A DNA stretch of 64,000 nucleotides, from contig JACDOA010000001.1 in assembly GCA_017656335.1 (NCBI GenBank), forward strand, positions 248,001 through 312,000, given 5' to 3'. Shown here in pieces: positions 44,827 to 53,288 of the stretch. The notes beneath the pieces are model-generated. The model was not told where the DNA came from. It searched no databases and was given only the letters and a program-made list of their open reading frames with translations. Each line of letters begins with the position of its first letter. Position 1 is the first letter of the stretch. The position numbers and the translations under genes are program-made. Origin of the DNA: Thermosipho sp. (in: thermotogales). GTDB taxonomy: Bacteria; Thermotogota; Thermotogae; Thermotogales; Fervidobacteriaceae.

Positions 44827-45405
44827 TCACCTCCTGGGTTTGACAGTTACCTTAACTTTTGCAGGTTTTATTACTCGATCTTTAAATTTATAACCATCTT
44901 CTACTACTTCAACTACTGTGTATTCTTCTTTTTGTTCATCTTCAATTCTTTCAACTGCTTCTTGTTCAAATGGATCAAATCTTTCTCCAACTTTTAATTC
45001 ACTTAATCCCAAATTTTCAAGTGTTTTTAGTAAATTTTTGTAAATTAATTCGATTCCTTTGTAAAATTTTGTGTTTTTTAACTCATCTTCTGCATTAAAG
45101 AATGCTCTTTTAAAATCATCTACAATTGGTATAAACTTTTCAACAATTCTTCCAGTAGTACTTACCACTAATTGTTCTTTTTCTTTCATTACATCCTTTT
45201 TATAATTTTCAAATTGAGATTTTAAAAGTCTTGCATAATTTTCAAATTCTTTTAGCTGTTCTTCAAGTTCTTTTATTCTTTCTTTTAACTCTTCTTTTTC
45301 TTTCTTTTGTTTTTCCTCTTTATTGACATTTTTTTCATTACTTTTTCCTTTTTGGATTTCTTTTTCATTTATTTTTTCTTTCATTTCTTTTTTCCTTTCT
45401 TCCAT
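44827..45405 (-). CDS. grpE: Nucleotide exchange factor GrpE
   Basis: The 192-residue protein has a highly charged N-terminal coiled coil of Lys/Glu ([20 protein letters not shown]), then the GrpE signature [20 protein letters not shown] and the C-terminal beta domain with [20 protein letters not shown] and [19 protein letters not shown]. It releases ADP from DnaK. The start at 45405 follows GGAGGTGAGATT; translation of the longer frame would overlap hrcA. Confidence 0.95.
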   Translation of the reverse strand: MEERKKEMKEKINEKEIQKGKSNEKNVNKEEKQKKEKEELKERIKELEEQLKEFENYARLLKSQFENYKKDVMKEKEQLVVSTTGRIVEKFIPIVDDFKRAFFNAEDELKNTKFYKGIELIYKNLLKTLENLGLSELKVGERFDPFEQEAVERIEDEQKEEYTVVEVVEDGYKFKDRVIKPAKVKVTVKPRR

Positions 45406-45418
45406 AATCTCACCTCCA

Positions 45419-46432
45419 TTATTGAATATTTCTTGAAACAACTGTAAAGTATTCCGTTAATCTATTTACAACATATTCTATACTTTCAAAAACTTTATCA
45501 TAATCACTAAATTTATCAAAGATTACTGCGATTCTTCCTACTTCCCTTGTACCAACAAAATAAGGTACTATTACTATTGTATACTGTTCGAAATTTCTAA
45601 AATTGTGTTCTCTACCAATATATACTCCCTCATCAAGATTGAAAATCTGTGAATAAAAATCTGTTGAAGTTGAAAACCTGATAATCTCTTTCAATTTATT
45701 TTCATCAAATCTTTTTGCATTTATGAGGTTGAAAACACCGTCAATTATGTAATCTTCGTATTTTTCAGAGGCTATCCGTTCAGAAAGTTCAATAAATTCT
45801 TTTAATCTCCCTTCTGCCCATGAAAATCTTTCTATTAATTCTTTTAATTTTTGCTTAAAATCACTCAAAAATGCAGATTGCAAACTTTTATTCATGAAAT
45901 GTTCTATATCTTCTATATTAAATATTTCAGAATGTTGAATAGGAAGTACAGTGGTTAAACCAAGCTCAGTTATGATGTTCACAATGGAAAAATTGCTTGT
46001 AACTGGTGTTAAAACTATTCTTTTAATTCTTAGGTTCATAGGACTAGGTTTTTCGATTATTACAAACCCTTTCACGGTTGTCGCAAGTAATTTAGCAGCA
46101 CCCTGAATAACTTTATCTAAATCACCAATAGGGAAGTTTATAGCAGTATCAACAGTTAAACTTTTCTTTTTTGTTTCATTCCTTATCTTCAGTATTTCAT
46201 TTACATAGAACCGAAGCCCTTTATCAGTTGGTATCCTTCCCGCAGAAGTATGAGGTTGAAAAATATATCCTAAATAATCCAATTTTCTTAAATCATTCCT
46301 TACAGTTGCACCACTCCATTCTAAATTGGTAGATTCAAGAACTTTTTTTGAACTAACGGGAACACCAGTTTTTACATATTCTCTAACAACACAGTAAAGG
46401 ATCTTTTCTTGCCTGTCTGTAAGATCCTTCAT
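45419..46432 (-). CDS. hrcA: Heat-shock repressor HrcA
   Basis: The 337-residue repressor binds CIRCE operators in complex with GroE-type chaperones. It opens with a winged HTH (RQEKILYCVVREYVKTGVPV, then LEWSGATVRNDLRKLDYLGY and HTSAGRIPTDKGLRFYVNEI), followed by a GAF-like domain with VIVPYFVGTREVGRIAVIFD. A CIRCE element and promoter precede it, so it regulates itself together with grpE, dnaJ and probably nadE and the genes beyond. Confidence 0.96.
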   Translation of the reverse strand: MKDLTDRQEKILYCVVREYVKTGVPVSSKKVLESTNLEWSGATVRNDLRKLDYLGYIFQPHTSAGRIPTDKGLRFYVNEILKIRNETKKKSLTVDTAINFPIGDLDKVIQGAAKLLATTVKGFVIIEKPSPMNLRIKRIVLTPVTSNFSIVNIITELGLTTVLPIQHSEIFNIEDIEHFMNKSLQSAFLSDFKQKLKELIERFSWAEGRLKEFIELSERIASEKYEDYIIDGVFNLINAKRFDENKLKEIIRFSTSTDFYSQIFNLDEGVYIGREHNFRNFEQYTIVIVPYFVGTREVGRIAVIFDKFSDYDKVFESIEYVVNRLTEYFTVVSRNIQ

Positions 46433-46457
46433 TTTACCACCTCACTTATCACTTGCC

Positions 46458-46484
46458 TTATCACTCTTATGCTAAGTCTGCTAA
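46458..46484 (-). promoter_or_regulatory. CIRCE operator
   Basis: On the minus strand TTAGCAGAC, nine bases, then GAGTGATAA. This matches TTAGCACTC-N9-GAGTGCTAA at 15 of 18 arm positions with the exact spacer. It lies at the predicted transcription start of hrcA, where HrcA binding would block initiation. Confidence 0.85.
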
Positions 46485-46485
46485 T

Positions 46486-46514
46486 AGTATAACATAAAAA
46501 AATGTTCTAGTCAA
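46486..46514 (-). promoter_or_regulatory. hrcA promoter
   Basis: Minus-strand TTGACT (46509-46514) and TATACT (46486-46491) with a 17-base spacer, immediately upstream of CIRCE. It drives the hrcA-grpE-dnaJ-nadE run and possibly everything to galT. Confidence 0.85.
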
Positions 46515-46523
46515 ATTACAGCT

Positions 46524-46557
46524 TTAGAAAAATTAGTGCCCAAGTGGACACTAATTT
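46524..46557 (-). terminator. Terminator of the niacin transporter gene
   Basis: On the minus strand AAATTAGTG pairs with CACTAATTT, with GG/CC closing the loop, followed by a short T run. The transporter stop codon is within the upstream arm. It isolates the niaR transcript from the hrcA promoter. Confidence 0.7.
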
Positions 46558-47819
46558 ATAAAATTATCTTTGGTTTCTTTTCCTATTAACATTACAACTA
46601 TTCCTGAAATCACCGATAGAATAGATATAATAACCAAAGCACCAAAAATTGAACGATTAACAAAATATCCAGTAAAATATGGTGCAATAATTCCAGCTAT
46701 TCTTGCAGTTGCACCTGCAAGTCCATTCGCTGTTCCTCTTAAGCTTGTTGGAAAAAGTTCAGGTGTATATGCATAAACCATTCCCCAAACTCCAAGTGTA
46801 AAAAATGAGATTATAAGCATAATTAGTAAAAATGAGATATTTCCAGAAACAAACGGAAGTAAAAGTGCACTTAACCCCATTCCCATAAAATAGATGCTTA
46901 GAGTGCGCTTTCTTCCCCATTTTTCAATTAAATATGCCACAGATAGATAACCAGGCAATTGAGCTAAATATATATAAAAAGTATACCATTTCGCTTTTGT
47001 AATGGTTATTCCAAGCTCTGAAACGAAAATTTTGGGAGCCCAAGAAAATAAAGCATAATATACAAAACTTACTACAAACCAATTAACAATTATTAAAATA
47101 GTTTCTTTTATATGAGTTTTTTCAAATAATTTTGCATATGTAATTTTTGCTTCTTCAACTTTTTCTATTTCACCATCAATTTTTCCATAGATTTTTTCAA
47201 GTTTTTCTTTTCCATATTTCTTAAATATAAATTTTGGTGTTTCTTTTTCTTTAAGCAAAGGTATTAAAGAAAGAAGCCCAAGTAAAAAGATATAAAAGTT
47301 CCATCTCCAACCATACTTTTGAGCAAATGTAACTGCAAAAAATGCTATTAAAATACTTCCAATTGCCCAACTTGATTCCAAAAGAACTAAATATCTTCCT
47401 CTAAGTTTAATTGAAGTATATTCTGATAAATATGTATTAACAGATGGTAAAAGTCCTCCATAACCAATTCCAGATAACAATCTAAAAATTAAAGCTAGAT
47501 TGTATGATTTCGAAAAGCCAAAAAGAAATGTAGAAAAAACGGATATTAATAAATAAATTATTGTCCCGGTTTTTCTACCAAAATAATCAAGAATCAACCC
47601 AGAAGATAATGCACCAATTAACATTCCTAAAAACACCGAACTTATAAGTGAACTTACTAATGAAACACTTAAAGACCATTCCTTAGAAATATCCGGTATA
47701 GCAAAAGGCATAACCATTACACCAGCAGCACCTATAATCCATAATAAGGAAGTAATTAATAGAAGTCTTTTTTGATCTTTTTTGGAAATGAGTTTTTGAA
47801 CCACTTCATCAATTTTCAT
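46551..47819 (-). CDS. MFS transporter, probably niacin uptake (NiaP-like)
   Basis: The 422-residue major-facilitator protein has 12 membrane segments, with the DYFGRKTG loop after helix 2, the RLLSGIGYGGLLPSVNTYLS region and KWGRKRT between helices 8 and 9. It fits the sugar/organic-acid porter group that contains the niacin transporter NiaP. The substrate call rests on its place 3 bases downstream of niaR, whose regulon covers niacin uptake. Another acid is possible. Confidence 0.75.
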   Translation of the reverse strand: MKIDEVVQKLISKKDQKRLLLITSLLWIIGAAGVMVMPFAIPDISKEWSLSVSLVSSLISSVFLGMLIGALSSGLILDYFGRKTGTIIYLLISVFSTFLFGFSKSYNLALIFRLLSGIGYGGLLPSVNTYLSEYTSIKLRGRYLVLLESSWAIGSILIAFFAVTFAQKYGWRWNFYIFLLGLLSLIPLLKEKETPKFIFKKYGKEKLEKIYGKIDGEIEKVEEAKITYAKLFEKTHIKETILIIVNWFVVSFVYYALFSWAPKIFVSELGITITKAKWYTFYIYLAQLPGYLSVAYLIEKWGRKRTLSIYFMGMGLSALLLPFVSGNISFLLIMLIISFFTLGVWGMVYAYTPELFPTSLRGTANGLAGATARIAGIIAPYFTGYFVNRSIFGALVIISILSVISGIVVMLIGKETKDNFIN

Positions 47820-47822
47820 AAT

Positions 47823-48326
47823 CTATACCTCCTTGATAATGTACTCTTGAATAGCATTTAAAACTTTTTGCATAGTTTCCTTGTCAGGAGTTTCAATTGT
47901 ATGAATATGAATTCCTCCCGAAAGTTCTAATAAGGGAGTTGCATGTGTCGATTCCATCAAGGCAATAAATTTTGAAACATCATCAATTGTAGCAATATCA
48001 AGTCTTCCTGTTATTTCTCCATAAACTGGATGCTCAACTATTACATTTATAACTTTTCCACCAGCTTTGACGATTTTTAACAGTTCATTATAAATTTCTT
48101 TAGAAGAATGTTTTACTGCAACCATTTTACGTACCTTATCTTTAGAATTTTCCAGAATATATCCGTCTCTTGTGGAAAAAATCTTATAACCTTTTGTTTT
48201 TAAAACTGAAATATATTGAACAATAGCTTGTCTACTAACTCCAATAATTTCTGCAAGATCCTTTCCTTTAACTGGCTCTTTAGAATTCGACAAAATTTCC
48301 AAAATTTTTTTCATTTTTTCTCTCAT
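47823..48326 (-). CDS. niaR: Niacin-responsive repressor NiaR (HTH-3H)
   Basis: The 167-residue repressor has an N-terminal winged HTH (VKGKDLAEIIGVSRQAIVQY) and a 3H domain with conserved histidines in AVKHSSKEIY, VIVEHPVYGEI and GGIHIHTIETPD that bind metal and niacin. NiaR represses NAD salvage genes when nicotinate is plentiful. The ATG at 48326 follows AGGAGGTTGATAAA. It forms an operon with the MFS gene, and a palindrome overlaps its -35 box. Confidence 0.92.
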   Translation of the reverse strand: MREKMKKILEILSNSKEPVKGKDLAEIIGVSRQAIVQYISVLKTKGYKIFSTRDGYILENSKDKVRKMVAVKHSSKEIYNELLKIVKAGGKVINVIVEHPVYGEITGRLDIATIDDVSKFIALMESTHATPLLELSGGIHIHTIETPDKETMQKVLNAIQEYIIKEV

Positions 48327-48346
48327 TTTATCAACCTCCTAAAAAA

Positions 48347-48375
48347 ATTTTACTTTATTTTACAGCAGCTGTCAA
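48347..48375 (-). promoter_or_regulatory. niaR promoter with overlapping palindrome
   Basis: Minus-strand TTGACA (48370-48375) and TAAAAT (48347-48352) are separated by 17 bases. ACAGCAGCTGT (48362-48372), a palindrome with 5-base arms, overlaps the -35 box and is a candidate NiaR operator for autoregulation. The operator assignment is by position only. Confidence 0.6.
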
Positions 48376-48442
48376 TATGGCAAATTTAAAAAGCACTTTT
48401 TTAGTGTATAATAATCTTAGAATATCCATAGAGGTGATGATT

Positions 48443-49495
48443 TTGAAAAATAACTCAACAGGTATTATTGAAAAAGAATTATATGGTTATACAACAGAAA
48501 AAATTCCTGTATATCAATATACATTATTAAATAAAAATGGTCTTATGATAAAAATATTAAATTACGGAGGAATTATAACTAACTTCTGGGTCCCTGATAA
48601 TTCAGGAATATTCCACGATATTGTTCTCGGGTTTGATTCATTAGAAGAGTATGAAAAATTTAATTCAAACTACTTTTTCGGGGCTATTATTGGACGATAT
48701 GCGAATAGAATAGCAAATGGCAGATTTACAATCGATGGAATCTCCTATCAATTAGCTTTAAATGACGGAAATTTTCCTAATTCTTTGCATGGTGGAATTA
48801 AAGGTTTTCATACCAGAGTTTTTAAGTCAATACCTCTTAGTACTCCCATTGGTCCTTCGTTGATTTTGAAATATTTAAGCCACGATGGTGAAGAAGGCTA
48901 TCCTGGAAACCTGGATGTTTCTATAAAATATACTTTGAATAATGAAAATGAGCTAATCGTTGAATTTTTTGCAATTACGGATAAACCAACTATTGTAAAT
49001 CTTACACAACACAGTTATTTTAATTTATCAGGAGATGGAGATATTTATAACCACAGGCTTCAAATCAATTCTGATTATATTACCCCTGTTAATAACTTCC
49101 TAGTTCCAACAGGAGAAATTAAACAAACTGAAGGAACTATATATGATTTTAGAGCACCAAAGATTTTAGGTGAACTATTAACTAAAAACTATGAATATGA
49201 TATAAATTACGTTTTAAATAAATCAAAAAATGACTTGACATTTGCCGCAAAATTAGAATCATTAGATACAGGAATTTCAATGGAAATTTTTACTACTAAA
49301 CCTGGACTTCAGCTTTATACCGGAAACTATCTAAATGGCTTAATAGGTAAATTTGGAAAAATATATAACAAACATTTTGGAATATGTTTAGAACCGCAAT
49401 TTTTTCCTGACTCACCTAATCAAGAAAAGTTTCCAAATGTTATTTTATATCCAAAAGAAATCTACAACCACAAAATTATTTACAGGTTAGTATGA
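48443..49495 (+). CDS. galM: Aldose 1-epimerase (galactose mutarotase)
   Basis: GalM interconverts alpha and beta forms of galactose and other aldoses. The 350-residue protein has ILNYGGIITNFWVPD, GRYANRIANGRFTIDG, NSLHGGIKGFHTRVF, the catalytic histidine in NLTQHSYFNLSG, and a glutamate in the final LEPQFFPDSPN. The TTG start at 48443 is chosen: GAGGTGAT overlaps the ATG at 48437 and is better spaced from the TTG. A TATAAT -10 lies at 48407-48412. galT is 17 kb away. Confidence 0.9.
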   Translation: MKNNSTGIIEKELYGYTTEKIPVYQYTLLNKNGLMIKILNYGGIITNFWVPDNSGIFHDIVLGFDSLEEYEKFNSNYFFGAIIGRYANRIANGRFTIDGISYQLALNDGNFPNSLHGGIKGFHTRVFKSIPLSTPIGPSLILKYLSHDGEEGYPGNLDVSIKYTLNNENELIVEFFAITDKPTIVNLTQHSYFNLSGDGDIYNHRLQINSDYITPVNNFLVPTGEIKQTEGTIYDFRAPKILGELLTKNYEYDINYVLNKSKNDLTFAAKLESLDTGISMEIFTTKPGLQLYTGNYLNGLIGKFGKIYNKHFGICLEPQFFPDSPNQEKFPNVILYPKEIYNHKIIYRLV

Positions 49496-49526
49496 AAAAA
49501 CGGTTCCCATATGGGAACCGTTTTTT
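49495..49526. terminator. Bidirectional terminator, galM and FKBP gene
   Basis: AAAAAACGGTTCCCAT is followed immediately by its exact reverse complement, giving a 16-bp stem flanked by A and T runs. It works for both convergent genes. Confidence 0.9.
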
Positions 49527-49539
49527 CAATAAACATCTA

Positions 49540-49962
49540 TTATTCTTCAATAGAAATTACTTCAACTTCAAAAACTAGATTTTTACCTGCAAGTGGATGG
49601 TTCGCATCAAGATAAGCTGTATTATCTTTTATTTCAGAAACTCTAACCACAAAATTGTTTCCATCTGGTTGGTGAACTTCCAAATATTGACCCTCAGAAA
49701 TATCCTCAGGAAGTTTACTTTTTTCAACAGGGAAAACTAGTTCTTCTCTAAAAGGACCGTAGGCTTTATCAAAAGGTACATTTATTGTTTTTTTCTCACC
49801 AATTTCCATACCTATAATCCCTTCTTCGAAACCAGGAATTACTTGTTTATTTCCAACAGTAAATTCAAGTGGTTCTTTTTCCAAAGAACTATCAAAAACT
49901 TCCCCACTTTCGTATTTCCCAACATAATGAACCTTCACAGTGTCTCCAATTTTAACACCCAT
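49540..49962 (-). CDS. SlyD-type FKBP peptidyl-prolyl isomerase
   Basis: The 140-residue cytoplasmic foldase has the FKBP start VKIGDTVKVHYVGKYESGEV, the EFTVGNKQVIPGFEEGIIGM active-site segment, and an inserted flap (PVEKSKLPEDISEGQYLEVH) between the two halves, as in SlyD. The histidine-rich metal-binding tail of E. coli SlyD is absent. It catalyses proline isomerisation and acts as a chaperone. Confidence 0.9.
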   Translation of the reverse strand: MGVKIGDTVKVHYVGKYESGEVFDSSLEKEPLEFTVGNKQVIPGFEEGIIGMEIGEKKTINVPFDKAYGPFREELVFPVEKSKLPEDISEGQYLEVHQPDGNNFVVRVSEIKDNTAYLDANHPLAGKNLVFEVEVISIEE

Positions 49963-50022
49963 TTTCTCACCTCACATAAATTGATATTTCAATTATACAC
50001 CATATAAAACAAAAACACAAAT

Positions 50023-51240
50023 TTAGGATGCTTCTTTCTTTCCCTTAATACTGATAAAAAAAGAAAAAATTAATAAAACTAAACCGGCTATTGAAATTGC
50101 AGTACCAATACTAAATTTATCAGCAAAATAACCAACTAAAATTGAAAAAATAGCTGTTAAAAGAGTTGTAGATTGCGATTCTACGGAGAGTACTGAGGCC
50201 ATTGCATCTGCTTTTATATTTTCACTTATATATGAAACAGAAACTGGCCTTCTTAAATTTTCAATAACATATAGCAATACAAAAATTATTATTGAAATCA
50301 GGTATAATTTAAACAAATATGATAATCCAGCAAAAACAATCGATAGTGCACCTATTATTAGAGTAAGATTTAGTGCAAATGCAGAACTTTTTTTCTCAAT
50401 TTTCCATGAATTTTTTGAGGCAAATGAAGTTAAAAGGTATAAAACAAAATACACCAAACCTATAATTATTGAAGATCTTTTTTCGTTATCTAGGGAAACA
50501 AAAATTGGTATTGATAGTGCAAAAGTTTTCAATATCGGTTGCAAATAATCTTTAATACTTTTAAACATTCCCGAGTAAGATGATGTATTTAGAATAATTT
50601 TCAAAACTTTCAAGTCTAAAATAGCAGCTACAAAATCTTTTAAAGTTGCTGTTTTTGATTTTTTCCCATCAGATTTATCAAGAAAATTTGGATATGTAGC
50701 AAGATTTATAAAATTCAAAATATACGGAATAATAGTAAATGCAAAAATTTTCCGATAATCGCCACTTAAAAAAACTATTACGGCGGCCAATAAAGAATTC
50801 AAAGCAGATCCTAATTGAGAAGCCGCTCTTGTAGAACCATAATATTGAACCTTTAAATGTTCTATATCCTTTATTCTTAAATAATCAAAAATCATCGCTT
50901 TATGTGTCCCGGTTCTAAAAGCTTCTCCAAAAGAAAAGAAAATCATTGCTAAAATGTATAAATAAAAAGAATAGGAAAAATAAAAAATTAAAAAAGAGAC
51001 AATGTATGAACCCATTGAAAAAAGCATTGATTTTTTTCTCCCATATAAATCTGCAACTATTCCAGTGGGAATTTCCAAAATATTTGTCGCTATACTTTTA
51101 ATAGAATACAGAACACCAATTTGAAAATAACTTAAACCACTACTTAATAAAAAAAGTATTAAAAAAGGTTCAAAAAATCTTAAATTCTTTAAAAAACCAT
51201 ATAACTGAAAACGTCTAAATTGTAAATCTTTCTCAAACAT
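50023..51240 (-). CDS. MFS transporter paired with a radical SAM protein
   Basis: The 405-residue MFS protein has about 12 membrane segments, with GIVADLYGRKKSMLFSMGSY after helix 2 and a family-typical GEAFRTGTHKAMIFDYLR near helix 5. Substrate unknown; the sequence resembles multidrug or peptide-type exporters more than sugar porters. Its start overlaps the radical SAM stop by 8 bases, so the two are translated together. Confidence 0.82.
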   Translation of the reverse strand: MFEKDLQFRRFQLYGFLKNLRFFEPFLILFLLSSGLSYFQIGVLYSIKSIATNILEIPTGIVADLYGRKKSMLFSMGSYIVSFLIFYFSYSFYLYILAMIFFSFGEAFRTGTHKAMIFDYLRIKDIEHLKVQYYGSTRAASQLGSALNSLLAAVIVFLSGDYRKIFAFTIIPYILNFINLATYPNFLDKSDGKKSKTATLKDFVAAILDLKVLKIILNTSSYSGMFKSIKDYLQPILKTFALSIPIFVSLDNEKRSSIIIGLVYFVLYLLTSFASKNSWKIEKKSSAFALNLTLIIGALSIVFAGLSYLFKLYLISIIIFVLLYVIENLRRPVSVSYISENIKADAMASVLSVESQSTTLLTAIFSILVGYFADKFSIGTAISIAGLVLLIFSFFISIKGKKEAS

Positions 51241-52174
51241 TTATTTCCTCCTCACAAAAAATTGGATCGTAAGTTAATCCCAATTTATGCGCAAAAGCCC
51301 TGCAACCACCTTTACATTTATCAAATAATTTACAGCCATTACATCCAACCATTAAAATATCTGGATTAAAAGAATCCCAAATTTCTTTAAAAGGTTTTTC
51401 TCTAATGTTTCCCATATAATATTGAGAATCATATCTGAAATGTCCACAAGGAACAACCGTACCATCGACTAAAATTGAAGCATGAGTTTTTCCTGCTGTA
51501 CACTCACCGCCTTCAATGTTCTCTTCTACAAAAAATCTAACTTGATTTTTATATTTTTCAATTATTTTATTTATGTATTCAATCATCTCTTTTGTTGGAA
51601 TTAGAATATCTTTAAATTGTTCACCACGACCTACTGGAACAAATCTATCCACATATAAACTAACTCCCAATTCTTTTGCAAACAAGACCATTTCTTCAAA
51701 ATATTTATAATTGTGTTTATTAATAACATGTAAAATGGTAGTATCAAAACCATATTCCAAAAAATTTTTCAAACCTTTCATAGTTTTTTCAAATGTACCT
51801 GCACCTCTAACAAATTCATGTATTTCTTTTTTATGACCATCAATTGAAACCCCTATAAGTAAATTTGGATTTATATTTTTTAATTTTTTAACTACTTCTT
51901 TTGTAGCAAGAGAACCATTAGTATTAATCATTAATTGCGCTCCTATACTCTTTCCAAAAGACACTATTTCAAAAATATCTGAACGAATCAACGGTTCACC
52001 GCCAATAAGGTCAATGATTTGAACTCCTAACTCATGCAAATCTTTTATAACTTTTTTCACTTCATTTGTTGATAGTTCATTTTTTGATATCCTTCCAGCA
52101 TTGCAATAACAATGGATGCAAGAATAATTACATGAGGTAGTTAATTCAAATTCAATAATTTTAGGTGTTCGCAT
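51233..52174 (-). CDS. Radical SAM/SPASM protein
   Basis: The 313-residue protein has the radical SAM cluster motif CNYSCIHCYCNAG (CxxxCxxC), the GGEPL and SIDGHKKE segments of the barrel, and a C-terminal SPASM domain with auxiliary-cluster cysteines (GGECTAGKTHAS, VPCGHFRYD, VGCNGCKLFDKCKGGCRAFA). Such enzymes modify peptides (sactipeptide and related RiPPs) or activate other proteins. The ATG at 52174 after AGAGGTGGTGAA is preferred over the upstream frame. No precursor peptide was found nearby. Two M42 peptidases diverge from it. Confidence 0.9.
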   Translation of the reverse strand: MRTPKIIEFELTTSCNYSCIHCYCNAGRISKNELSTNEVKKVIKDLHELGVQIIDLIGGEPLIRSDIFEIVSFGKSIGAQLMINTNGSLATKEVVKKLKNINPNLLIGVSIDGHKKEIHEFVRGAGTFEKTMKGLKNFLEYGFDTTILHVINKHNYKYFEEMVLFAKELGVSLYVDRFVPVGRGEQFKDILIPTKEMIEYINKIIEKYKNQVRFFVEENIEGGECTAGKTHASILVDGTVVPCGHFRYDSQYYMGNIREKPFKEIWDSFNPDILMVGCNGCKLFDKCKGGCRAFAHKLGLTYDPIFCEEEINV

Positions 52175-52271
52175 TTCACCACCTCTCTTTATTTTTTTAT
52201 TTATATTATAACAATAATTATAGTAAATTATGTTAAAATTGTTGTAGAAATAATTAAAAGGAGGGATTAAA

Positions 52272-53288
52272 TTGACTACACAAGATTTGTTATTAAAGCT
52301 CACTTCCATTCATGGACCTTCAGGATATGAGCAAAAAATAACTGAAGAAATCAAAAATATAATGCAAGAATTTTCTGATGAGTGTTTTATTTCAAAAATG
52401 GGAAGTCTTATTTGTTTGAAAAAAGGTAAAGGTGAAGGTAAAATAGGTCTTCTTGCTCATGTTGATCAACTAGGTTTTGTTATATCAAAAATTGACAAAT
52501 TGGGTTATGCGTATGTTGAACAAATAGGTGGCTGGGACCCAAAGGTAATTGCTGGACAAAGGGCAGTTATATATTCAAATGGTAAAAAATATAATGGAAT
52601 TTTTGGTTTTTTAGCTCCTCATCTTCAGAAAAAAGATGAACGAAAAAGAATGCCTGATTTTGATGGGCTTTTTTTGGATATTAGCATGAATGAAAACTGG
52701 GATGAGATAGAAGTTGGCGATATTGTCATGCTTGATGGTTTGGAGGCTTTCGAGAGCAATAATTTTGTTTTCGCACCTGCTCTTGATAATAGAGCTAGTT
52801 GTGTTTCTATAATTAAAGTTGCAGAAATGCTTAAAAAAATGAATCACTCATTTGACGTTTATTATGTCTTTTCAACTCAAGAAGAAATCGGGGGACCAGG
52901 TGCTCCAACAAGTGCCTATTTAACAGAACTTGATTATGCATTTGTAATCGATGTGACACATGGTGACGAAAAAATACCTGGATACGTTAAAATCGAAATT
53001 AACAAAGGCCCAGCTATTGGATTTGGCCCTGTAATTAACAAAAATTTCAACGAAAAAGTAAGAGAAGTAGCTAACAAATACAATATTAATTTTCAACTCG
53101 AACCAATCCCAAGAAATTCTGGTACTGATACTGATGCTGTTCAATTGGTGCGCGACGGTGTTATGACACAACTAATATCTATTCCTTTAAAATATATGCA
53201 TACACCATATGAAAAGGTATCCATAAAAGATGTTGAAGACACAGCTAAACTTATGGCCTTTACTATATTAGAAATGGAGGTGCTATAA
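52272..53288 (+). CDS. M42-family aminopeptidase (first of two)
   Basis: The 338-residue glutamyl/deblocking-aminopeptidase-like protein has metal ligands in LAHVDQLGF, ALDNRASC, STQEEIGGPG, VIDVTHG and the late histidine in KYMHTPYE. The usual AHxDE reads AHVDQ, a non-ligand change. M42 enzymes form tetrahedral dodecamers that degrade peptides. TTG start after GGAGGGATTAAA. Its TAA overlaps the next ATG (TAATG), and both genes divide a strand run with the radical SAM gene. Confidence 0.88.
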   Translation: MTTQDLLLKLTSIHGPSGYEQKITEEIKNIMQEFSDECFISKMGSLICLKKGKGEGKIGLLAHVDQLGFVISKIDKLGYAYVEQIGGWDPKVIAGQRAVIYSNGKKYNGIFGFLAPHLQKKDERKRMPDFDGLFLDISMNENWDEIEVGDIVMLDGLEAFESNNFVFAPALDNRASCVSIIKVAEMLKKMNHSFDVYYVFSTQEEIGGPGAPTSAYLTELDYAFVIDVTHGDEKIPGYVKIEINKGPAIGFGPVINKNFNEKVREVANKYNINFQLEPIPRNSGTDTDAVQLVRDGVMTQLISIPLKYMHTPYEKVSIKDVEDTAKLMAFTILEMEVL

